From contig NZ_JXQQ01000008.1 of the NCBI RefSeq assembly GCF_000834655.1, positions 124,001 through 188,000 on the forward strand: 64,000 nt of DNA, in the 5' to 3' direction. The notes under the pieces are model-generated. The model worked only from the letters and a program-made list of their open reading frames with translations, was not told where the DNA came from and searched no databases. This DNA is from Variovorax paradoxus (GTDB lineage: Bacteria > Pseudomonadota > Gammaproteobacteria > Burkholderiales > Burkholderiaceae_C). Below, in pieces: positions 48,021 to 61,696 of this stretch. Positions within the stretch are counted from its first letter, which is position 1. Each line of letters begins with the position of its first letter. A program made the translations under genes and the position numbers.

Positions 48021-48482
48021 ATGAACACGACCCCTCGCCTGAACTGGTTCAAGACCATCCCCAAGACCTTCCAGGCCATCCTGGGCGTCAACGAGAGCAT
48101 CGACGCCAGCACCGTCGGCAAGACGGTGCTCGATTTCGTCTTCGCCCGCGTCTCGCAGATCAACGGCTGTGCCTATTGCCTCGACATGCACGTGCGCGAC
48201 CTGCGCAAGCAGGGCGAAGGATGGCAGCGCATCAACAGCCTGGCCACTTGGCGCGAAGTGAGCTTCTTCAACGAGCGCGAGCGCGCGGCGCTGGCCTGGG
48301 CCGAATCGCTCACGCGCCTGGCCGATCACCACGACGAGCGCGAGGCCGAGTTCGAAGCCCTGAAGGCACAGTTCAGCGACGTCGAGATCGCCGAGCTCAC
48401 CGTGGCTATTGCGCAGATCAACACCTGGAACCGGATCAACGTCGGCATGCGCGTGCCGGTCGCCGTGAAGACGCTGGACTGA
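48021..48482 (+). CDS. Carboxymuconolactone decarboxylase / AhpD-family protein
   Basis: A 153-aa protein with the AhpD-type redox motif NGCAYCLDMH near residues 52-61 (CxxC plus His), so a peroxidase- or disulfide-reductase-like role is more likely than true decarboxylation. Genes of this family are the classic partners of ECF41 sigma factors. It has its own ECF41 promoter, so it is a predicted target of the upstream sigma factor. Confidence 0.92.
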   Translation: MNTTPRLNWFKTIPKTFQAILGVNESIDASTVGKTVLDFVFARVSQINGCAYCLDMHVRDLRKQGEGWQRINSLATWREVSFFNERERAALAWAESLTRLADHHDEREAEFEALKAQFSDVEIAELTVAIAQINTWNRINVGMRVPVAVKTLD

Positions 48483-48492
48483 GACCGGCCCT

Positions 48493-49551
48493 TCAGCGGC
48501 GCTCGACCACCATCGGCGCGATCCGCAGGCTCTCGCGCAATTGCGCGACGGCTTCGCTGGCGGCATTGCGCGAGGCGAAAGGCCCGGCCTGCAGCCGGTG
48601 CGTGCCCGCCTCGCTGAACACGCGCAGCTGCGGCGCCAGCGAAGGCAGTCCGCGTGCGGCCTGGCTCAGCATGGTCTCTGCGCCGTCGCGTTCGCGGAAA
48701 GCGCCCAGTTGCACCCAGAAGCCCGCCACCGGGGCGGAGGATGGCGCAGCGCCCGACTCGGTGGCCGGCGGCGCTGCCTGTGCAGCGGGCAACTCCGCAG
48801 GTGCGATCGGCGCCACGGGCGACTGGGGCACGACCGGCATCGCCGAAGCCACCGGCGCACTCATCGCCACCGGCGCGACCCATGCCGAGGGCACGGGCAC
48901 CGACACCGCCACGGCGCCTTGCGGCTCCGACGGGGCCGCGGCGGCATACGCCGTCCCCGAATCCCTGCGCCACGCGCCGGTGCGGATGTCCTCGTTCGTG
49001 ATCCGCTCGATTTCCACCGGCGCCACGCCGCGCAGCAGGTCCAGCTTGAGCGCGGCCGTATAGCTCAGGTCGATGATCCGGCCGTCCACGAAGGGCCCGC
49101 GGTCGTTCACCCGCACGATCACCTCGCGCCCGTTGGCGGGGTTGCGCACCCGCACATAGCTGGGCAGCGGCAGTGTCTTGTGCGCGGCCGTCATCGCGTA
49201 CATGTCGTAGGGCTCGCCGCTCGCGGTCGATGCCGCATGGAACTTGCGGCCGTACCACGAGGCGATGCCGGACTCCTGGAACGGCCGGTCGTCGGTGATC
49301 GGCTGGTAGCCCCGGCCCAGCACCGTGTAGGGCTTGCTGGTGCCGCCGCTGCCGCGGATCGGCTCGATGCGGGGCTCGGCGTCGGGCACGCGATCGAGAT
49401 CCGGGGGAATGTTCGTCCCAGCGCCGTCGCGGCCGCTGGAGGCGCTGCCGCCGCTGCGTGTGCCGCTCGCACAACCGGCCAGGAGGACGGCGACGGCAAC
49501 CGCGCACGCAGCCAGCGCGGTCGTCGTGCGGGTGCGGGCTCCCTCAGCCAA
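48493..49551 (-). CDS. rlpA: Endolytic peptidoglycan transglycosylase RlpA (rare lipoprotein A)
   Basis: A 352-aa outer-membrane lipoprotein. The lipobox is LAGC near residue 26. The double-psi beta-barrel (about 90-185) has GIASWYGRKFH, ASGEPYDMYAMTAAHKTLPLPSYVRV and VNDRGPFVDGRIIDLS, keeping the catalytic Asp region. After an Ala/Pro/Val-rich linker, a SPOR domain (about 275-352, FWVQLGAFRERDGAE) directs it to septal glycan lacking stem peptides. It acts in daughter-cell separation. Its start overlaps the glnE stop by 8 bp. Confidence 0.94.
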   Translation of the reverse strand: MAEGARTRTTTALAACAVAVAVLLAGCASGTRSGGSASSGRDGAGTNIPPDLDRVPDAEPRIEPIRGSGGTSKPYTVLGRGYQPITDDRPFQESGIASWYGRKFHAASTASGEPYDMYAMTAAHKTLPLPSYVRVRNPANGREVIVRVNDRGPFVDGRIIDLSYTAALKLDLLRGVAPVEIERITNEDIRTGAWRRDSGTAYAAAAPSEPQGAVAVSVPVPSAWVAPVAMSAPVASAMPVVPQSPVAPIAPAELPAAQAAPPATESGAAPSSAPVAGFWVQLGAFRERDGAETMLSQAARGLPSLAPQLRVFSEAGTHRLQAGPFASRNAASEAVAQLRESLRIAPMVVERR

Positions 49552-52348
49552 ATACCGCCTTCCACAACGCGAGCATGGCTTCGCGTTCCGCGGCCAGTGC
49601 GGGCGGTGTGACCTGGGTCGGCTCCTCGTTCAGGCGCGCGCGATGCTGAACGCGGCGCAACTCGCGGTAGGCCCGTGCCGCGCTGCGGCCGATGCCTTCG
49701 GGCAGGAGCCCCGCCAGCTCGGCGCGCAACAGCAGCGCGATGTTGCCCACGTTGGGGATCAGTTCCGGGTGATCGCCAGAGGACGACAGCACCAGGAACT
49801 GCACCGCGAACTCGGCATCGACCATGCCGCCGGGGCTGTGCTTCACGTCGAAGCGGTCGGCTTTCACCGGCCGGGCGCTGCGCAGCTTGTTGCGCATCGC
49901 GATGATCTCGGCCTTGAGCGCCTCGCGGTCGCGCGGCGACACCAGCACGGCCTCGCGCACCTGGTCGAAACGCGCGCCCAGTTCGGCGCCGTGGTCCGCG
50001 CTGCCCAGCACGAAGCGCGCGCGCGTCATGGCCTGGTGCTCCCAGGTCCATGCGGTGTTGCTGCCGCGCCTGAGCTGGTACTTCTCGTAGGCCTCGAAGC
50101 TCGTGGTGAGGAGGCCCGAATTGCCGTTGGGCCTGAGCGCCGTGTCGATCTCGAACAGGTCGCCCTCGCGCGTCTTCACCGTGAGCCAGTTGATCAGCTT
50201 GCGCACATAGGCCGCATAGACCTCGCCGGCGCGCTCGTCGTCATCGTCGTAGACGAACACGATGTCCAGGTCGCTGCCGTAGCCCAGCTCTTTGCCGCCC
50301 AGCTTGCCGTAGCCGATGATCGCGAACTGCGCCACCTCGCGGTGGCGGTTGCGCACATGCGGCCAGCACCAGCGGGCAGTTATGCGCAGCGTGGTGTCGG
50401 CCAGCGCGCTCAGGTCGTCGGCCACCTGCTCGACGGTGATGCGGCCGTCCACGTCGCGCGCCAGGGTGCGGAACACCTCCGCATGGTGGGCATGGCGCAG
50501 CAGGTTCAAGAGGCGCTCTTCGTCGGCCTCGCCGGTGCGGGTGAGCGATGCGCGGCGCGCCTCGAGCTCGCGCTCGAACTCGTCGGCCACGAAGCGGCCG
50601 GACAGCATCTCGTCGCTTGCAAGCTCGTCGATCACGCCCGGGTGCTGCATCAGGTAGCGCGCGGGCCACTTCGCAGCGCCCAGCAGGCGCAAGAGGCGCT
50701 CCTGCACCGCGGGCCGCTCGACCAGCAACGCCAGGTAGCTCTCGCGGCGCATCAGCGGCTCGATCCAGTCGGCCCAGCGCATCGCGGCATCGACGTGGCG
50801 CGGCGTCTGCCCCGCGCCGTCGCCGTCGGGTTCCTTCAGCCACTGGCCGGTGCGCTGCACCAGTTGGCGCAGGCGCCCCCGGGTTTCCTCGCGCAGGGCG
50901 AGCACGCGCGGCGTCTCGCACCAGTCGCGGATGCGCTCGGCGAAGACGGGCGGCAGGTCGTCCAGCAGGTCCGCCAGGTCGGCAGGCGCCGCGGCCTTCT
51001 TGCCGCTGCACTTGCCGTTGCAGGGTTTCTCGCCGCCGAGCAGCTTGTCGAACTCCTGCGCGACGAACTCGCGATGCGTGTCCAGCTGCGCGAGGAAGGG
51101 GCAGCAGTCGGCGTAGCCCATCGACTGCGCGATCCAGCGCAGGTCGTCGTCGGCCACCGGCAGCACATGGGTCTGCTGGTCGTCCAGGTACTGGATGCGG
51201 TGCTCCACGCGGCGCAGGAACTCGTAGGCCAGGGCCAGCGCGTCGGCGGTTTCCTGCGGCATCAGGTTGGCGCGTGCGAGGCGTTGCAGCGCATCGAGCG
51301 TGGGCCGCGTGCGCAGTTCGGGGAATTGCCCGCCGCGCACCACCTGCAGGAGCTGCACGGTGAATTCGATCTCGCGGATGCCGCCGCGCGAGAGCTTGAC
51401 GTCGTTCGCGCGCTCGGGCCGGCCGGCGCTGCGGCGCGCCGACTGCTCGCGGATCTGCCGGTGCAGCGTGCGCAGCGAATCGAACACGCTGTAGTCGAGA
51501 TAGCGGCGGAACACGAAGGGCAGCACCGCGCCGCGCAGGCCCTGGGCATGGCCGCCCAGCACGACGTCGCGCGGCGCCACCACGCGGCTCTTCATCCAGG
51601 CGAAGCGCTCCCACTCGCGGCCCTGCACCTGGAAATACTCCTCGAGCGCGTCGAGCGAGACCACGCTCGGCCCCGAGTTGCCATTGGGCCGCAGCGCCAG
51701 GTCGACACGGAACACGAAGCCGTGCTCGGTGGTGTCGCCCACCAGCGCGTAGATGCGCTTGACGGCGCGCGAGAAGTACTCCTGGTTCGCCAGCCGCCCG
51801 CGCCCGTCGGCGTCGCCCTTGGTCTCGCCGTCCAAGTCGTACAGGTAGATGAGGTCGATGTCGCTCGACACGTTGAGCTCGCGCGCGCCGAGCTTGCCCA
51901 TGCCGATCACCCAGAGCTGCGCGCGCTGGCCTTCAGGGCCGAGCGGCGCGCCATGCACGGCATCGAGTTCGTGGCAGGCGTCGGCGCAGGCGATGTCCAG
52001 GGCGAACTCGGCCAGTTCGGTGACCGCGGTGGTCACCACGGCAAGAGGGGCCTGCCGGTCGCAGTCGAGCGTCACCAGCCGCTCCATCACCAGCTGCCGG
52101 ACAATGCGCAAGGCATCGCCCACCGCATCGCCGCGCTGGCGCAATGCCTCGAAGGCCACGGTCATCGACTCGCGCCGCGGCTCGCCGGGAGGAAGCAATG
52201 CAAGCTCGGCCGCATACCTGCGACGAAGGCGCTGGACGAAACGGGAGTAGGAAGAGAACGCGACCTGCGCGTCCGGCGTCGAAGTGGCTGGCAACTGGTT
52301 CACACTGCTATCGGTTTCCGTGGAACCCCTCTGAATGCTGGCGGTCAT
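49544..52348 (-). CDS. glnE: Glutamine synthetase adenylyltransferase/deadenylase
   Basis: A 934-aa bifunctional enzyme that adenylylates and deadenylylates glutamine synthetase in response to PII and glutamine. Two nucleotidyltransferase domains are visible: the N-terminal one with SSDIDLIYLYD near residue 170, and the C-terminal one with GYGSDLDIVFVYDDDDE near 690, each followed by a helical regulator-binding region. Length is normal for the family. ATG 52348 is chosen; longer frames upstream cross the divergent yhdP start. Only 25 bp separate the two divergent starts. Confidence 0.96.
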   Translation of the reverse strand: MTASIQRGSTETDSSVNQLPATSTPDAQVAFSSYSRFVQRLRRRYAAELALLPPGEPRRESMTVAFEALRQRGDAVGDALRIVRQLVMERLVTLDCDRQAPLAVVTTAVTELAEFALDIACADACHELDAVHGAPLGPEGQRAQLWVIGMGKLGARELNVSSDIDLIYLYDLDGETKGDADGRGRLANQEYFSRAVKRIYALVGDTTEHGFVFRVDLALRPNGNSGPSVVSLDALEEYFQVQGREWERFAWMKSRVVAPRDVVLGGHAQGLRGAVLPFVFRRYLDYSVFDSLRTLHRQIREQSARRSAGRPERANDVKLSRGGIREIEFTVQLLQVVRGGQFPELRTRPTLDALQRLARANLMPQETADALALAYEFLRRVEHRIQYLDDQQTHVLPVADDDLRWIAQSMGYADCCPFLAQLDTHREFVAQEFDKLLGGEKPCNGKCSGKKAAAPADLADLLDDLPPVFAERIRDWCETPRVLALREETRGRLRQLVQRTGQWLKEPDGDGAGQTPRHVDAAMRWADWIEPLMRRESYLALLVERPAVQERLLRLLGAAKWPARYLMQHPGVIDELASDEMLSGRFVADEFERELEARRASLTRTGEADEERLLNLLRHAHHAEVFRTLARDVDGRITVEQVADDLSALADTTLRITARWCWPHVRNRHREVAQFAIIGYGKLGGKELGYGSDLDIVFVYDDDDERAGEVYAAYVRKLINWLTVKTREGDLFEIDTALRPNGNSGLLTTSFEAYEKYQLRRGSNTAWTWEHQAMTRARFVLGSADHGAELGARFDQVREAVLVSPRDREALKAEIIAMRNKLRSARPVKADRFDVKHSPGGMVDAEFAVQFLVLSSSGDHPELIPNVGNIALLLRAELAGLLPEGIGRSAARAYRELRRVQHRARLNEEPTQVTPPALAAEREAMLALWKAVFG

Positions 52349-52373
52349 AATTCCCGACACAGCGCGATCCTCA

Positions 52374-56560
<4,187 letters not shown>

Positions 56561-56564
<4 letters not shown>

Positions 56565-57376
56565 AAGTCGCAGCCATCCAGATGGTGTCGGCCATCGCCC
56601 GCGAAGCCAACCTCGCACGCGCCCACGACCTGCTCGCAGAGGCCGCCGCGGCAGGCGCCGAGCTCGCGGTGCTGCCCGAGTATTTCTGCATGATGGGCGC
56701 GCGCGACACCGACAAGCTGGGCCTGCGCGAGACGGCCGGGGCGGGCATGGTGCAGGGGTTCCTGGCCGATGCGGCGCGCGAGTTCGGGCTGTGGATCGTG
56801 GGCGGCACGCTGCCCATCGAGAGCACCGATGCCGAGCACGTCTTCAACAGCTCCCTGGCCTTCTCGCCCGATGGAAAGTGCGTGGCGCGCTACGACAAGA
56901 TCCATCTCTTCTTCTTCGACAACGGCACCGAGCGCTACGACGAACGCCGCGTGATCGCCCCGGGCGCCAAGCCCGTCGTGTTCGACCTGCCTTCGCGCGA
57001 CGGCCACAGCTGGCGCATCGGCATGAGCGTCTGCTATGACCTGCGCTTTCCGGAGCTCTACCGCGCGCTCGCCAAGGAAGGCGCCGACCTGCTGCTGGTG
57101 CCCAGCGCCTTCACCCGCACGACCGGCGCCGCCCACTGGGAGGTGCTGCTGCGCGCGCGCGCCATCGAAAATCTCGCCTGGGTGGTGGCGCCCGCGCAGG
57201 GCGGCACGCATGAAAACGGCCGCCAGACCTGGGGCCAGTCGCTTGTCGTGGACCCGTGGGGCACGGTGGTGGCCCAGCAGGCGAGCGAAGAAGGCGTGGT
57301 GCTGTTCGACATCGATGCAAGGCAGATCGAGCGCACGCGCACGCAACTGCCCGTCCTGTCGCACTGCGTTCTCTAG
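56561..57376 (+). CDS. Carbon-nitrogen hydrolase (Nit/omega-amidase-like)
   Basis: A 271-aa nitrilase-superfamily amidase. The Glu-Lys-Cys triad is seen as PEYF near residue 42, YDKIHLF near 115 and VCYDLRFPE near 158. The start MKVAAIQMVS is typical. Members of the Nit1 branch hydrolyse deaminated glutathione or omega-amides. Translational coupling to yhdP (ATGA) suggests co-expression rather than a shared pathway. Confidence 0.93.
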
Positions 57377-57378
57377 CG

Positions 57379-59430
57379 ATGCCCGATGCGCTGTTGACCG
57401 TCGCACCGCAGCGGTGGGCGCGCTCCGCGTTCGCGCGCCTGCGTTCACTGTGGCAGCGCTGGTTCCTGTGGCTGCTGCTCGCGGTGCTGGTGTCGGTGCT
57501 GCTGGTCACGGTGGTGTGGCTCGCGGGGCGGCACGAGGTCGAGCAGGTGCAGGCGCAGCTCGACCGCGACACCGCCGATGCCGTGTCCGACCTGCGCAGC
57601 GGCTTCCAGCGCAACGCGCAGAGCCTGCGTGCCACGCAGACCCCGGGCACCGATCGCGCGCAATGGAACGATGCTGCGGCCGCCCTGCTGCGCGAGCATC
57701 GCGAGTGGCTGCGCATCGAATGGCGCGACGCGGCGCTGCGCCCGATCGAGGCGATCGACACGCCCTACCGCAAGCGCCTTCTCGACGAGGCCAGCCGCGG
57801 CCCCGAGCAGTCCGACGTGATGCTGGCGTGCGCGGCCGCCCGCAAGCTCGGCGCGGGCGCGTACTCGCCGAGCCACTATGTGCCGATTCCGGGCGGCGGC
57901 GGTGTCGAGGTGATGGAGTTCTGCGTGCCGATCGACGCCGGCGGGTTCCTCATTGCGAGCTATTCGCTGCGCGATGCGCTCATCGAGCTGGTCGGCCCCA
58001 CGCTCACGCGCGGACAGGAGGTGGCCTTCACCGAGGCCGACGGCACGCGGCTGGTGGCACTGGGCAGCTCGCGCCGCGTGGGCACGCGTGTCTTTACCTC
58101 GCAGCAGCTGATCGACCTGCCGGGCACCGCGCTGATGCTGCGCGTCGACGGCTGGCGCGCCGCGCCCGACCTGTTTCCGAACATGCTCACGGCGCTGGTC
58201 ACCGCGATCTCGATCGCGCTGGTGTCGGTGCTGGTGCTGCTCGCGCGAGACACGCGCAGGCGCCTGCGCGCCGAGCGCGACCTGGCCGATGCGCTCGCCT
58301 TTCGCAAGGCCATGGAAGACTCGGTCATCACGGGCCTGCGCGCACGCGACCTGCAGGGGCGCATCACCTACGTGAACCCGGCCTTCTGCGAGATGGTGGG
58401 CTTCACCCCCGAAGAACTGATGGCCGACAGCGCCGACGCCCCCGAGGCGCCCTATTGGCCCACCGAGCTGGCGCACGAATACCAGCAGCGCCAGGCACGG
58501 CGGCTGGCCGGCGGCATGCCGCCGCGCGAGGGCTTCGAATCGGTCTTCATGCGCAAGGACGGCACGCGCTTTCCGGTGCTGATCTTCGAGGCGCCGCTCA
58601 TCAACGCGCACCGCGTGCAGACCGGCTGGATGAGCGCGTTCATCGACGTGAGCGAGCAGCGCCGCATCGAGGAGCTCTCGCGCGCGAGCCAGGAGCGCCT
58701 GCAGGCCAGCGCGCGCCTGGCCACGGTCGGCGAGATGGCCTCGCTCCTGAGCCACGAACTCACGCAGCCGCTGGCCGCGATCGCGAGCTATGCGAGCGGC
58801 TCGCTCAACCTGCTCGGGCCGAATGCCAAGGGCGACCAGGGCGAAGTGGCCATGGCCGTCAGGCGCATCGCCGAGCAGGCCGACCGCGCGGGCCAGGTGA
58901 TCCGCAGCGTGCACGACTTCGTGCGCCGGCGCGACCGCACGCGAGAGGCCGTCGCGCCGCAGGCGCTGATCGATGCGGTGCTGCCGCTGGTGCGGCTGCA
59001 GGCGCGCAAGCTGGGCGTGATCATCGAGGTGGTGCTCGAAGACCGGCTGCCCGCGGCCATGTGCGACCGCACGCTGGTCGAGCAGGTGCTGCTCAACCTC
59101 GCGCGCAACGCGATGCAGGCGATGGACAGCCCCGACAACGTCGGCAGCCGCGTGCTGCGGCTGCGCGTGGCGCGCGCCGTGGCGGTGGGCGGCCCGGGCA
59201 CCGAGGACGCGCGGCGCTGGCTAGAGTTCTCGGTGGCCGATCTCGGCTGCGGCATCGGCGAGGACGTGGCCGAGCGGCTCTTCACGCCCTTCTTCACCAC
59301 GCGCGCCGACGGCATGGGGCTCGGCCTGAGCCTGTGCCGCACGGTGGTGGAGCAGCATGGCGGCGCCTTGATGCACGAACCCAACCGGCCGCGCGGCACG
59401 ATCTTCCGCTTTACCCTGCCCAGTACATGA
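57379..59430 (+). CDS. PAS-containing sensor histidine kinase (FixL/DctB-like)
   Basis: A 683-aa kinase. Membrane segments at about residues 32-54 and 270-292 enclose a periplasmic sensor of about 215 aa. A PAS domain follows (about 310-430, with GRITYVNPAFCEMVGFTPEEL). HisKA has SHELTQPLAAIASYASG with His near residue 459. HATPase motifs NLARNAMQAM, DLGCGIG and GMGLGLSLC follow. The SHELTQPL form is typical of FixL-like kinases. No haem-binding pattern was recognised. The partner regulator follows after repeat copy C. Confidence 0.92.
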   Translation: MPDALLTVAPQRWARSAFARLRSLWQRWFLWLLLAVLVSVLLVTVVWLAGRHEVEQVQAQLDRDTADAVSDLRSGFQRNAQSLRATQTPGTDRAQWNDAAAALLREHREWLRIEWRDAALRPIEAIDTPYRKRLLDEASRGPEQSDVMLACAAARKLGAGAYSPSHYVPIPGGGGVEVMEFCVPIDAGGFLIASYSLRDALIELVGPTLTRGQEVAFTEADGTRLVALGSSRRVGTRVFTSQQLIDLPGTALMLRVDGWRAAPDLFPNMLTALVTAISIALVSVLVLLARDTRRRLRAERDLADALAFRKAMEDSVITGLRARDLQGRITYVNPAFCEMVGFTPEELMADSADAPEAPYWPTELAHEYQQRQARRLAGGMPPREGFESVFMRKDGTRFPVLIFEAPLINAHRVQTGWMSAFIDVSEQRRIEELSRASQERLQASARLATVGEMASLLSHELTQPLAAIASYASGSLNLLGPNAKGDQGEVAMAVRRIAEQADRAGQVIRSVHDFVRRRDRTREAVAPQALIDAVLPLVRLQARKLGVIIEVVLEDRLPAAMCDRTLVEQVLLNLARNAMQAMDSPDNVGSRVLRLRVARAVAVGGPGTEDARRWLEFSVADLGCGIGEDVAERLFTPFFTTRADGMGLGLSLCRTVVEQHGGALMHEPNRPRGTIFRFTLPST

Positions 59431-59434
59431 TTCA

Positions 59435-59518
59435 CCCCCGGGCTTCGCGCACTTCGTGCCGCTTCTCCTTCGCCCTCGCCGGGAGCGGCACCTGCGGCCC
59501 GGCGAAGCCGGCTCCGCG
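59435..59518 (+). repeat. 84-bp dispersed repeat, copy C
   Basis: Same length and order of motifs as copy B. It begins 4 nt after the kinase stop in sense orientation and fills most of the 124-bp gap before the response regulator. Confidence 0.9.
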
Positions 59519-59554
59519 TTGTCCCTCCTTGAAGGGGACGCGCCTGTTTTTGGA

Positions 59555-60187
59555 ATGGATATGCAACCGCTGATCGATGGACTCATCTATATCGTCGACG
59601 ACGACGCCAGCGTGCGAGAGGCGCTGGCCTGGCTGCTGCGCTCGCGGCGCCTGGCCAGCGAGCATTTCGGCAGCGCCGAGGCGTTCGAGCAGTTGCTCGC
59701 GCAGGGCCCGCTGCCCGATCAGCCGCGCTGCCTGCTGCTCGACGTGCGCATGCCGGGCACCAGCGGGCTGGTGCTGTTCGACCGGTTGGCCGAGCGCGGC
59801 CTGCTGGACGCGATGCCGGTGATCTTCCTCACTGGCCATGCGGACGTGCCGACGGCGGTCGACGCCGTCAAGCGCGGTGCCTTCGATTTCTGCGAGAAGC
59901 CGTTCTCGGACAACGCGCTGGTCGACCGCATCGAGCAGGCGCTCGGAGCGTCGCTGCGGGCGCTCGAGGTGCAGCAAGCGCGCCGCAATCTTGCAGAGCG
60001 CGTTGCCGAACTGACGGACCGCGAGCGCGACGTGATGCGGCTCGTGGTCGAGGGACTGCCGAACAAGCTGATCGCCGATCAGCTGGCCATCAGCGTGCGC
60101 ACGGTGGAAGTCCACCGGGCGCGCGTGTTCGAGAAGATGGAAGTGAAGTCGGCCGTCGAATTGGCGAACCGACTTCGGGACCTTTAA
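59555..60187 (+). CDS. FixJ-like response regulator
   Basis: A 210-aa regulator. The receiver domain (about 8-120) has DDD near 14-16, phosphoacceptor Asp in LLLDVRMPG near 61, FLTGHADVPTAV and KPF with Lys near 112. The LuxR/FixJ helix-turn-helix (about 140-205) has LTDRERDVMRLVVEGLPNKLIADQLAISVRTVEVHRARVF. The spacing LTGHADVP is characteristic of FixJ/TtrR regulators. Two in-frame ATG codons (59555, 59561) are possible starts. It pairs with the kinase upstream. Confidence 0.95.
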   Translation: MDMQPLIDGLIYIVDDDASVREALAWLLRSRRLASEHFGSAEAFEQLLAQGPLPDQPRCLLLDVRMPGTSGLVLFDRLAERGLLDAMPVIFLTGHADVPTAVDAVKRGAFDFCEKPFSDNALVDRIEQALGASLRALEVQQARRNLAERVAELTDRERDVMRLVVEGLPNKLIADQLAISVRTVEVHRARVFEKMEVKSAVELANRLRDL

Positions 60188-60191
60188 AAGG

Positions 60192-60758
60192 TCAGGCCTT
60201 TTCCGCCACGAAGATCTCGACGCGGCGATTTTGCGCACGGCCGGCCGCCGTGCCGTTGTCGGCCAGCGGTTCGCGCGAGCCGCGGCCGTCGGTCGTGATC
60301 GCGGTCGTCGACACGCCACGGCCCACCAGGTGGTTGCGCACGCTGTCGGCGCGGCTCACCGAGAGGCGCTCGTTGCCTTCTTCGCTGCCCGTGTTGTCGG
60401 TGTGGCCGACCACGCGCACGCTGGCGGCGGTGGCGGTCTTCAGGCCTTCGGCGACCTTGTCGAGCACCTGTGCGAGGTTGCGCTTGACGTTGGAGCGGCC
60501 CGTGTCGAACGAGAGCTCATTCGGAATGACCACGTGCAGCTGGTTGTCGGCGGTCTGCTCGATCACCACGCCCGTGCCCTTGGTGGAGGCTTCCAGGTCG
60601 GTCTTCAGGGCTGCCAGGCGCGCTGTCCAGCTGTTGGCGGGCGGTGCCGGCTGTGCGGCCGGCGCGGCTGCCGGCGGCGGTGCGGACTGCGAAGCGCAAC
60701 CTGCAATGAACATCAACGCAGCCGCTGCTGCTGCACCCGAGACAAGAAGCTTCCTCAT
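60192..60758 (-). CDS. OmpA-family lipoprotein (1)
   Basis: A 188-aa outer-membrane lipoprotein. The lipobox is IAGC near residue 20, followed by an Ala/Pro linker and an OmpA C-terminal peptidoglycan-binding domain (about 75-188) with VVGHTDNTGSEEGNERLS, RADSVRNHL and NRRVEI. It anchors the outer membrane to peptidoglycan. ATG 60758 has a GAGGG ribosome-binding site. A paralogue lies 81 bp upstream on the same strand. Confidence 0.92.
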   Translation of the reverse strand: MRKLLVSGAAAAAALMFIAGCASQSAPPPAAAPAAQPAPPANSWTARLAALKTDLEASTKGTGVVIEQTADNQLHVVIPNELSFDTGRSNVKRNLAQVLDKVAEGLKTATAASVRVVGHTDNTGSEEGNERLSVSRADSVRNHLVGRGVSTTAITTDGRGSREPLADNGTAAGRAQNRRVEIFVAEKA

Positions 60759-60839
60759 GAGTTTTCCCTCTATATGGACCATTGAAAAGATGACGGGAAC
60801 CGGCCGTTCGATGCGGCCGGTTTCCCCTGTGGATGCGGC

Positions 60840-61499
60840 TTAGCCTCGCGGGCCGCGCTCACCCACGTAGATTTCGACGCGGCGATTCTGCGCACGGCCG
60901 GCGTCGGAGTTGTTGTCGGCCACCGGCTCGTGCGAGCCGCGGCCTTCGATGCGGAAGGCCGCTGCGTTCACGCCGCGGGCGACCAGGTAGTCGCGCGTGC
61001 TGGTGGCGCGGTCGACCGACAGCGGGTTGTTGATGGCGTCCGAACCGGTGCTGTCGGTGTGGCCGATGATGCGCACCTCGGCGTTCGGGTTGTTGCGCAG
61101 GCCACTGGCGAACTGGTCGAGCACCGGTGCGAAGTTCGGCTTGATGTTGGCGCGGCCCACGTCGAACGACACGTCGCTCGGAATGGCCAGCTTCAGCTCG
61201 TTGTTCTGCGTCTGGGTCACGGCCACGCCGGTGCCCTGCGTGGCGGCTTCCATCTGGCGCTTCTGGTTTTCCATGCGCTGCGACCACAGGTAGCCGCCGA
61301 GCGCGCCGGCTGCCGCGCCGACGACGGCGCCCGTGCCGATGGCACCGCGGTTGCCGCCGGTGGCCGAGCCGATCGCGGCGCCGCCCAGGGCTCCGATGCC
61401 CGCGCCGATGCCGGTGTTGCGTTGCGTGTCGGTCATGCCGCCGGCACAGCCGGACAGGACGATGGCGGTGGCGCAGGTGGCGAGTACGAACTTTTTCAT
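60840..61499 (-). CDS. OmpA-family lipoprotein with glycine-zipper segment (2)
   Basis: A 219-aa lipoprotein. The lipobox is LSGC near residue 18. A YMGG-type glycine zipper follows (about 28-70, IGAGIGALGGAAIGSATGG), likely membrane-inserting. The OmpA-like domain (about 100-215) has IIGHTDSTGSDAINNPLSVDRA and NRRVEIYV. It is a tandem paralogue of the 60192-60758 protein, which lacks the zipper. Confidence 0.93.
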   Translation of the reverse strand: MKKFVLATCATAIVLSGCAGGMTDTQRNTGIGAGIGALGGAAIGSATGGNRGAIGTGAVVGAAAGALGGYLWSQRMENQKRQMEAATQGTGVAVTQTQNNELKLAIPSDVSFDVGRANIKPNFAPVLDQFASGLRNNPNAEVRIIGHTDSTGSDAINNPLSVDRATSTRDYLVARGVNAAAFRIEGRGSHEPVADNNSDAGRAQNRRVEIYVGERGPRG

Positions 61500-61696
61500 G
61501 GGGATCCCTTTCGATGTTGAATCAAGCGGGCCAGAGCTTAGCCCCGGGAGCGTACGCGATGGTACGGGCTCAAGGCCCTACGGAAAATAAGAAAACCTTC
61601 GCCGTTGCCCGTGTTTGCTGCGATGATTGCTACTAAAGTAATAGCGAGCAGGTGCTTCTCCGACATGCGCGCGCGGCCCGCGGCTACGCAAGCAAT

